Origin: Acidobacteriota bacterium
GTDB taxonomy: Bacteria > Acidobacteriota > Terriglobia > Acidiferrales > UBA7541
Direction of reading: 5' to 3'
DNA: 64,000 nucleotides
NCBI GenBank assembly: GCA_013289855.1
Contig: JABCZD010000011.1
Coordinates: 1-64,000 of the forward strand
Shown here in pieces: positions 58,345 through 64,000 of the stretch. Position 1 is the stretch's first letter. Every line of letters begins with the position of its first letter. The position numbers and the translations under genes were made by a program. The notes beneath the pieces were generated by a model that saw only the letters and a list, made by a program, of their open reading frames with translations, was not told where the DNA came from and did no database searches.

Positions 58345-59502
58345 GTGGCTGAACTGACCATAACTGACCAGCGCCTGGCGCCCATCGCCAAAAAAGTTTT
58401 GGCCGGCGAACGCTTGTCCATGGACGATGGCATCGCGCTGTACCGCACGCCGGATCTGCTGGCCGTGGGCTGGCTCGCCAATCACGTGCGCGAAAAGCTC
58501 CACGGAAACATCACCTATTACAACGTAAATCGCCACATCAATCCCACCAACGTCTGCGTGGCCCACTGCAAACTTTGCGCCTTTGGACGCGATCCCAACG
58601 CCCCCGGCGCGTACACCTTCGCGCTGGAAGAAATTTACGCCCGCGCCGCGCAAGGCGTGCGCGAAGGCGCCACGGAATTTCACATCGTCGGCGGGCTGCA
58701 CCCCGATCTCCCGTTTGAGTATTTCCTGGAAATGATTCGCGGGCTGAAGCAGCGCTGCCCCAGCGTGCACCTAAAAGCTTTCACCATGGTGGAAGTCGGC
58801 TACTTTGCGCGCATCGCCAAACTTTCCATCGAAGAGACGCTGCGCCAGATGAAAGAAGCGGGCGTGGATTCCCTGCCCGGCGGCGGCGCGGAAATTTTCC
58901 ACCCGCGCGTGCGCAAAATTATCTGCGACCACAAGGTCAGCGGCCAGATGTGGCTCAGCATTGCGCGAAAAGCTCATCAAGCCGGACTGCGCACCAACGC
59001 CACCATGCTGTACGGACACGTGGAAACGGAAGAAGAGCGCGTGGACCATTTGATGAAGCTGCGCGAATTGCAGGACGAAACGCACGGCTTCGTCACCTTC
59101 ATTCCGCTGGCGTTTCATCCGGACAACACCGCTCTCTCGCACATTCCCGCCGCCAGCGGCTACACCGATTTGCGCAACATCGCCGTGGCGCGCCTGATGC
59201 TCGATAATTTTGATCATATCAAGGCCTACTGGATCATGCTGTCTCCGGCGATTGCGCAAATCGCGCAGCGCTTTGGCGCCAGTGATCTGGACGGCACCGT
59301 TGCCGAAGAAAAGATCTACCACGACGCCGGCGCCCGCACGTCAGAGTTCACGCCGCGCGGCGAACTGGAAAGACTCATTCGCGCCGCGGGACGCGTTCCA
59401 GTCGAACGCGACACCGCCTACAATCGCGTCGACCGCTCCAAGATGCCCCCCATCCAGCCGCACCAGCGCACGGATTTGGTCTCGCTCTCCCTCAACGTTT
59501 AG
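58345..59502 (+). CDS. mqnE: aminofutalosine synthase (radical SAM)
   Basis: 385 residues. ITYYNVNRHINPTNVCVAHC and KLCAFGRDPNAPGAYTFALE hold the CxxxCxxC radical-SAM cluster, and GLHPDLPFEYFLEMI, KEAGVDSLPGGGAEIF and NATMLYGHVETEEERVDHL are MqnE family blocks. The enzyme joins 3-[(1-carboxyvinyl)oxy]benzoate and a SAM-derived nucleoside to make aminofutalosine in menaquinone synthesis. Translation begins at GTG. It follows mqnP by 77 bases and has its own -10 box. Confidence 0.95.
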   Translation: MAELTITDQRLAPIAKKVLAGERLSMDDGIALYRTPDLLAVGWLANHVREKLHGNITYYNVNRHINPTNVCVAHCKLCAFGRDPNAPGAYTFALEEIYARAAQGVREGATEFHIVGGLHPDLPFEYFLEMIRGLKQRCPSVHLKAFTMVEVGYFARIAKLSIEETLRQMKEAGVDSLPGGGAEIFHPRVRKIICDHKVSGQMWLSIARKAHQAGLRTNATMLYGHVETEEERVDHLMKLRELQDETHGFVTFIPLAFHPDNTALSHIPAASGYTDLRNIAVARLMLDNFDHIKAYWIMLSPAIAQIAQRFGASDLDGTVAEEKIYHDAGARTSEFTPRGELERLIRAAGRVPVERDTAYNRVDRSKMPPIQPHQRTDLVSLSLNV

Positions 59503-59579
59503 TTCGCAACTCCGCACCAACTTCCTCGAATTCAACATCTCAGTTCTAGTGTTGCAAATCCTCACGAGCGAGAGCGCCG

Positions 59580-59909
59580 ATGCGAACCATCCTGCTGCTG
59601 ACAATTTCGAATATCTTCATGACCTTCGCCTGGTACGGCCACTTGAAGTACCGCAACGAAGCACTGTGGAAAGTGATCCTCGCGAGCTGGGGCATCGCAT
59701 TCTTCGAATACTGTTTTCAGGTGCCGGGCAACCGCATCGGCTCGTATGAATTCAACCCGGCGCAGCTGAAAACCATTCAGGAAGTGATTACCCTGACGGT
59801 TTTTTCGGTCTTCTCCATTCTCTATCTCGGCGAAAAATTCAAATGGAACTACGGTGCGGGATTCGCGTGCATCGTCGCCGGCGCGTTTTTTGTTTTTCAC
59901 AAGTGGTAG
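59580..59909 (+). CDS. DUF486 (DMT-superfamily-like) small membrane protein
   Basis: 109 residues, four helices: TILLLTISNIFMTFAWYGHL, VILASWGIAFFEYCFQVPG, VITLTVFSVFSILYLGEKFK and AGFACIVAGAFFVFHKW. The WYGHLK and FEYCFQVPGNRIG stretches match DUF486, a small relative of drug/metabolite transporters with no known function. It is probably a dimeric carrier. GAGCGAGAG precedes the ATG. It stands 77 bases after mqnE. Confidence 0.85.
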   Translation: MRTILLLTISNIFMTFAWYGHLKYRNEALWKVILASWGIAFFEYCFQVPGNRIGSYEFNPAQLKTIQEVITLTVFSVFSILYLGEKFKWNYGAGFACIVAGAFFVFHKW

Positions 59910-59939
59910 AAGGCGCCCGTAACGGAAAGACTTCACCCC

Positions 59940-60743
59940 TCAGCTAATCCTCTGCGGCGGCCAGACCACCACATCCTGCCGCTTCGCAAAATGCAGCAGC
60001 GGTTTGCTGGCAGGAAGTGCAATTCCAGCCGCGCGGGCCATGGTATTTTCCGCAAACTCCGCTTCCGCAAGCTGCAACGGCCAGGGGGCGTGGTGAATTT
60101 CGCCGCGAATCAAGCGTCCCCGGCCGTCCGCAGTGTATAGGCAATATCTCTCCGTTAAGAAATATTCCAGCGTGCCCGGCCGCGCAGTTTGCGGCGGAGC
60201 GATGGGACGATACTTCATTTGCAGCGACGCTGCCGCCGCGCCGCGATGCGTCCGCGCGCTTCGGTAGTGCATCCACGCGTCGCCCTCCGCAATGTGCATG
60301 CTGGCGTGAAAATAAGGCAAATGAAACCACCGCCGCGCGATGGCCACGGCTGCTATATTTCCGGCGTCCAAACTAAAGAACCACACGCCGGGTTTGCCGT
60401 CACGTACCACGTAGGTACGCACATTGAGTTCCGGAAAGAACGATAGCCACGGCAATGCCAGCGTGCCGCGCAGCCGCACGTCGGACATGCGAAACGGCAC
60501 CACGCCCAGCCACGCGAACCCGTCAAAAGTGTCGATCTCGACTCCGGCGGGAATAAGAGCGCGCACCTCCGCAGCCGGCACGGGCCAATGCGCGAACAAT
60601 AAATCGTGCCAACGCTGCGCCATCACCCATGGACCGCCGGGCAGCGGCCAGGGACGGTGTTTCAGGTCATCGTTGGGCGCAACACCGTCCGTCGGGCCGT
60701 CGTTCGTCGGGCTGTCCTCCCTTTGACGCTCACTTTTCGCCAT
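59940..60743 (-). CDS. DUF2071 (YqjF-like) family protein
   Basis: 267 residues. VMAQRWHDLLFAHWPVPAAE and VRALIPAGVEIDTFDGFAWL start the DUF2071 domain, ELNVRTYVVRDGKPGVWFFS continues it, and FLTERYCLYTADGRGRLIRG ends it. Its acetoacetate-decarboxylase-like fold is not tied to a reaction here. Residues near the N-terminus repeat SPTNDGPTDGV, from short duplicated bases. The ATG at 60743 is preferred over a GTG four codons upstream. No ribosome site. Convergent with the DUF486 gene. Confidence 0.82.
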   Translation of the reverse strand: MAKSERQREDSPTNDGPTDGVAPNDDLKHRPWPLPGGPWVMAQRWHDLLFAHWPVPAAEVRALIPAGVEIDTFDGFAWLGVVPFRMSDVRLRGTLALPWLSFFPELNVRTYVVRDGKPGVWFFSLDAGNIAAVAIARRWFHLPYFHASMHIAEGDAWMHYRSARTHRGAAAASLQMKYRPIAPPQTARPGTLEYFLTERYCLYTADGRGRLIRGEIHHAPWPLQLAEAEFAENTMARAAGIALPASKPLLHFAKRQDVVVWPPQRIS

Positions 60744-60937
60744 CAATGTTCGCACCCGGCGCGATTAGCGTCCTCCGCTCGACAATCCAGCAAACTAAAT
60801 ATACCTTTGCAGGGCGCTGGCGAATCGAATTCTTAGATTACGAATCTAACGAATGCGCCGATATACCAAGCGGCATCGCGTGTGGGCACCAACGCGAGAG
60901 CATTTCCCAAATTAGACAAACTTTCAAGGAGAACAAC

Positions 60938-61363
60938 ATGGATCGCAAAGCTACAGCAGTCTGGACCGGGGGCATCAAGGACGGCCGAGGAACTCTAACC
61001 ACCGATAGCGGCACGCTGAAACAGACGCAATATTCCTTCAGTTCGCGTTTTGAGAGTGGCGTGGGCACCAATCCCGAAGAACTGCTCGCCGCGGCGCACG
61101 CGGGCTGTTTCACCATGGCGCTTTCCGGGCAACTCGGCGCAGCGGGCATGACCGCCGAAAAACTCGAAACCACCGCCACCATTACGCTGGCCAAAGACGG
61201 CGAAGGCTTCTCCATCACCAAGAGTCACCTGAATCTCATCGCCAAGATTCCCGGAGCGGATCAAGCCAAATTCGACACTGCGGTCAAGAACGCGGAACTC
61301 GGCTGCCCGGTTTCTAAGCTTTTCAAAGCCGAAATCACCGTTAGCGCGCATCTGCAAGCCTGA
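60938..61363 (+). CDS. OsmC family peroxidase
   Basis: 141 residues, AAGGAG seven bases before ATG. RKATAVWTGGIKDGRGTLTT, then GTNPEELLAAAHAGCFTMAL, whose cysteine is the peroxidatic one, and FDTAVKNAELGCPVSKLFKA, with the second active cysteine, follow the OsmC/Ohr plan. The two cysteines reduce organic hydroperoxides, with electrons from lipoyl proteins or thioredoxin. It is closer to OsmC than to Ohr by length and by the GCPVSK segment. The ion-channel gene follows 27 bases later. Confidence 0.93.
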   Translation: MDRKATAVWTGGIKDGRGTLTTDSGTLKQTQYSFSSRFESGVGTNPEELLAAAHAGCFTMALSGQLGAAGMTAEKLETTATITLAKDGEGFSITKSHLNLIAKIPGADQAKFDTAVKNAELGCPVSKLFKAEITVSAHLQA

Positions 61364-61390
61364 TCGCCAAGCGTTCGCCCATTCTCAGCC

Positions 61391-62557
61391 ATGAATACTG
61401 TGTCGCACATGATTCCCGAACCCGGCGTGTTCCTGCTGGGCGTCGCCTTGTTTATGTTTGTGATTTGGGACGCCTTCGAAGCCATTATTTTGCCGCGCCG
61501 GGTCACCCGCAAGTTTCGCTTCACACGTTTTTTCTATCGCACCTCGTGGCGCCTGTGGACGCTGATAATCAGCGTAGTCCATGCTCCCAAGCGCCGCGAA
61601 ACATTGCTGGGGTTTTACGGTCCCATGTCCCTGCTGGTGCTGGTGGGCGTATGGGCCGTCGGTCTGGTTTTGAGTTTCGGCCTGATGCAATTCGGCGCGG
61701 GCTCCGCGGTGCTGATCAACAACGGCCCGTCCGGTTTCAATACCGACATGTATCTCAGCGGCACCACGTTTTTCACGCTGGGACTTGGCGATGTGCTTCC
61801 GCGTTCCGGGCTGGCGCGCTTTCTGGTGGTTACGGAAGCGGGCTTCGGCTTTGGATTTCTCGCCGCCATCATCGGGTATCTGCCGTTTATCTATGGCTCG
61901 TTCGCGACCCGCGAAACAAATATCTCGCTGCTCGATTCCCGCGCGGGAACGCCACCTACGGCGGGTGAACTGCTGCGCCGTCACAGCTACCCGCACGGCC
62001 TGGAAGCGCTTGCCATTCTTTTGAAAGACTGGGAACGCTGGAGCGCCGAGCTGATGGAGAGCCATCTCTCCTATCCGGTTCTGGCGTATTTCCGCTCGCA
62101 GCATGACAACCAATCCTGGGTGGCCTCGCTTACTTCGATCCTGGATACTTGCGCGCTGGTCATCGTCGGCATCGACGGCGCTTGCGAGAAACAAGCGGAG
62201 CTGACCTTCGCCATCGCGCGGCACGCGGTGGCGGATCTGGCGCAAGTTTTCGGCACCTCGCCGGTTCCGCTGCCGCAAGACCGCCTGACCCCGGAGAATC
62301 TCCGTCACATCCGCGACGTCCTGGCGGAGCGCGGCCTGAAGCTACGCGACGGTGAAGCTGCCGATCAAAAGCTCACCAAGCTGCGCAACATGTATGAGCC
62401 GTACATCTATTCCCTGGGAACGTATTTGCGTCAGCCGCTGCCGCCGTGGATTCCACTGAAAAAAGGAAAAGACAATTGGCAGACCACGGCCTGGGCGGAA
62501 GTCATGGGACAAGTGGAGAAGAGCGCCGCTGCAGTGACGCTGGACGACCACTTCTAG
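61391..62557 (+). CDS. two-TM potassium-channel-like membrane protein
   Basis: 388 residues. Helix 1 (VFLLGVALFMFVIWDAFEAI), a helix (SLLVLVGVWAVGLVLSFGLM), a pore loop (TDMYLSGTTFFTLGLGDVLP) and an inner helix (GFGFGFLAAIIGYLPFIY). The filter reads TLGLGD in place of the canonical TVGYGD, so ion choice may be altered. A long helical C-terminal domain (about residues 180-388) with DWERWSAELMESHLSYPVLA and ELTFAIARHAVADLAQVFG is probably a cytoplasmic assembly or sensor domain. Placed directly after osmC. Confidence 0.82.
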   Translation: MNTVSHMIPEPGVFLLGVALFMFVIWDAFEAIILPRRVTRKFRFTRFFYRTSWRLWTLIISVVHAPKRRETLLGFYGPMSLLVLVGVWAVGLVLSFGLMQFGAGSAVLINNGPSGFNTDMYLSGTTFFTLGLGDVLPRSGLARFLVVTEAGFGFGFLAAIIGYLPFIYGSFATRETNISLLDSRAGTPPTAGELLRRHSYPHGLEALAILLKDWERWSAELMESHLSYPVLAYFRSQHDNQSWVASLTSILDTCALVIVGIDGACEKQAELTFAIARHAVADLAQVFGTSPVPLPQDRLTPENLRHIRDVLAERGLKLRDGEAADQKLTKLRNMYEPYIYSLGTYLRQPLPPWIPLKKGKDNWQTTAWAEVMGQVEKSAAAVTLDDHF

Positions 62558-62612
62558 CCGATTTTCAGCCGCACGGTTTTTGTGCAAAGGTTTTTGTAGA
62601 AGGTTTTCTAGC

Positions 62613-62630
62613 GCCGCCCTTTAGGGCGGC
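62613..62630. repeat. REP-like palindrome before the quinone reductase gene
   Basis: GCCGCCC-TTTA-GGGCGGC, perfect 7-base arms with the same TTTA loop as 20140-20157. It lies between the channel gene stop and the next ATG, followed by TCTT. It may also end the upstream transcript. Confidence 0.6.
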
Positions 62631-62656
62631 ATCTTCTCGCCAGCAGGAGCCACAAC

Positions 62657-63619
62657 ATGAAAGCCATCCGTGTCCACAAATTTGGCGGTTCCGAAGAATT
62701 GAAGCTTGAAGAAATCCCAACACCCCAACCCGCCGCGGGCCAGGTGCTGGTGCGCATCCACGCCGCGGGCGTCAATCCTTACGACACCTACATGCGCGCG
62801 GGCACGTACGCCGTCAAACCGCCTCTGCCGTACACGCCGGGCTCGGATGCCGCCGGCGTAATTGAAGCCATCGGCGAGGGCATTAAGAAAGTGAAGGTCG
62901 GCGACCGCGTGTACACCGCCAGAACTATTACTGGTGCCTACGCGGAATACGCACTGGCCCTAGAGGAACAGGTGTTTTGCCTGCCAGAGAAAATCAACTT
63001 TGCGCAAGGCGCCGGAGTTTGGGTGCCCTACGGCACGGCGTACCACGCACTGTTCCATTCCGCGCAAGCGCATGCATCGGAAACGGTTTTAGTGCACGGC
63101 GCCAGCGGTGGCGTGGGCACTGCTACGTTGCAACTGGCTCGCGCTGCTGGCCTCACGGTTTTCGGAACAGCCGGCACCGCTAAGGGCCTGGAACTTGCCA
63201 CGCGCGAAGGCGCGCACCGTGTTTTCGATCACGCCAAGCCGGGCTATGCGGAACAGATCATGGAAGCCAGCGAAGGACGCGGCGTCGACATCGTCGTTGA
63301 AATGCTCGCCAACGTAAATCTGCCTGGCGACATGAAAATGCTGGCCACCAACGGCCGCATCATCGTGGTCGGCAATCGCGGCGAAGTCACCATCAACGCC
63401 CGTGAACTGATGAGCCGCCGCGCGGCGGTTCGCGGATTCACGCTGTGGGCGCTCACCGCCGCGGAAACCGCGGATATTCACGCGGGCCTTGGCGCCGGAA
63501 TGGAAAACGGCACGCTGCGTCCGATCGTGGGGAAAGAAATTCCCCTTGTCGAAGCTCCGCGCGCGCATCGGGAGGTTCTGGAGCCCGGCGCGCATGGGAA
63601 GATTGTTTTAATTCCCTAA
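62657..63619 (+). CDS. NADPH:quinone reductase-like (zeta-crystallin) MDR oxidoreductase
   Basis: 320 residues. KAIRVHKFGGSEELKLEEIP and RIHAAGVNPYDTYMRAGTYA are the GroES half, PYTPGSDAAGVIEAIGEGI closes it, then the Rossmann half has ETVLVHGASGGVGTATLQLA. No zinc ligands are seen, as usual in quinone reductases. It moves electrons from NADPH to quinones or enones. It also has the DIVVEMLANVNLPGDMKMLA segment typical of zeta-crystallins. Its own leader begins after the REP-like palindrome at 62613. Confidence 0.92.
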   Translation: MKAIRVHKFGGSEELKLEEIPTPQPAAGQVLVRIHAAGVNPYDTYMRAGTYAVKPPLPYTPGSDAAGVIEAIGEGIKKVKVGDRVYTARTITGAYAEYALALEEQVFCLPEKINFAQGAGVWVPYGTAYHALFHSAQAHASETVLVHGASGGVGTATLQLARAAGLTVFGTAGTAKGLELATREGAHRVFDHAKPGYAEQIMEASEGRGVDIVVEMLANVNLPGDMKMLATNGRIIVVGNRGEVTINARELMSRRAAVRGFTLWALTAAETADIHAGLGAGMENGTLRPIVGKEIPLVEAPRAHREVLEPGAHGKIVLIP

Positions 63620-63748
63620 TCTGACGCGACTTGCCGGGCCGCCGAAAATAAGGGCCACGCCGCCCGCGCGGCTCATTTATACCTTATAATTCCCACTCGC
63701 CAAGGCCGCCGCACTTCTTCGTCTTAGCGGCCGGGCGCGATATAAACC

Positions 63749-64000
63749 GTGCTACTTTTCAACCTTTTCGCCATGCTGCTCGCCGCGCAAGGCGGCCTCG
63801 GCCACTACTGGCGCAAGATCACCGACCGCACCTTCAGCGGCATGTACCACGCCAACGCCTTCGACCTGGCGATGATGATCCCCTATTTCATCGTGCTTTT
63901 CGTGCTCGCGGCGTATGGCTTGCACCGCTATTGGCTGGTCTACGAATATTTCGCGTACGCTAAAAACGTCCCGGCGGCGCCGCCGCCCGTTGCGCAATGG
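63749..64000 (+). CDS. N-terminus of cellulose-synthase-like glycosyltransferase (cut by window end)
   Basis: 84 codons are visible from a GTG at 63749, and the gene continues past the edge. LFNLFAMLLAAQGGLGHYWR is a helix, FDLAMMIPYFIVLFVLAAYG a second, and GLHRYWLVYEYFAYAKN with a proline-rich linker follows, just before where a GT2 domain should start. This front end is what I expect of the acidobacterial cellulose-synthase-like GT2 proteins. A TATAAT (63685-63690) lies upstream without a clear -35. The start is uncertain. Confidence 0.6.
   Translation, partial: MLLFNLFAMLLAAQGGLGHYWRKITDRTFSGMYHANAFDLAMMIPYFIVLFVLAAYGLHRYWLVYEYFAYAKNVPAAPPPVAQW

Noticed and set aside
59940..60743. CRISPR-like or tandem repeat array near 60.7 kb (GTCGGGC units)
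   Set aside because: Just two or three short imperfect units inside the N-terminal coding region, with no spacers.

Overview
The window looks like a piece of an Acidobacteriota chromosome (probably Terriglobia); this is an inference from gene content. It is GC-rich and densely coding. It carries two very large MacB/FtsX-like 'ADOP' permeases, two PadR repressors (one heading a permease operon), and a futalosine-type menaquinone gene set (ubiX, ubiA/mqnP, mqnE). It also has cobalamin riboswitches, a carboxypeptidase-regulatory-domain TonB receptor, and an N-terminal fragment of a cellulose-synthase-like glycosyltransferase at the right edge. No rRNA, tRNA, CRISPR array, prophage or intact insertion sequence was seen.

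Layout. 0.1-7 kb: small minus-strand genes (DUF4386 membrane protein, NIPSNAP, stand-alone permease-prefix-domain-2 protein, PadR), a secreted DinB protein, a conserved 455-residue protein of unknown function, a zinc ribbon protein, a VOC protein, a META lipoprotein and a small lipoprotein. A terminator-tipped gene remnant lies between the last two. 7-10 kb: PadR-controlled ADOP permease. 10.4-18.1 kb: a crotonase, then a vitamin B12 uptake locus. In that locus a cobalamin riboswitch plus terminator precedes btuF-btuC-btuD, and a second, divergent riboswitch precedes the TonB receptor and a Dph6-like PP-loop ATPase. 18.1-22.5 kb: gatB, bcp, and panC-DinB-panB for pantothenate. 22.6-28.9 kb: envelope polysaccharide genes, including one 1146-residue protein that joins a GH18-like domain, a NodB deacetylase and a processive GT2. 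29-38 kb: CDF metal transporter, Tat-type MsrB, an exported TldD/TldE-like protease pair, FecR-domain protein, SpoIIE phosphatase and a pilin-like protein. 38.1-45.5 kb: a maltodextrin module (GH13, GH31, sodium/solute symporter). 45.7-55.8 kb: a membrane glycosyltransferase, purH, selA, a second ADOP permease, a ribbon-helix-helix/coiled-coil gene pair, an MDR dehydrogenase and a small membrane protein. 55.8-59.5 kb: larB and ubiX-mqnP-mqnE. 59.6-64 kb: DUF486, DUF2071, OsmC, ion channel, quinone reductase and the truncated glycosyltransferase.

How the parts work together. The B12 locus can be read as one regulon: the receptor imports B12 across the outer membrane, BtuF captures it, BtuCD pumps it inward, and both transcripts sense cobalamin. 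The GH13/GH31/symporter group would hydrolyse starch fragments outside the cytoplasm and import the sugar. UbiX supplies prenylated FMN to a UbiD-like decarboxylase encoded elsewhere, while MqnP and MqnE act in menaquinone synthesis. Several start regions (padR at 2.3 kb, gatB, mqnE) have a -10 box directly against the start codon and no ribosome binding site, which suggests leaderless transcripts. GTGA or TTGA stop/start overlaps couple four gene pairs.
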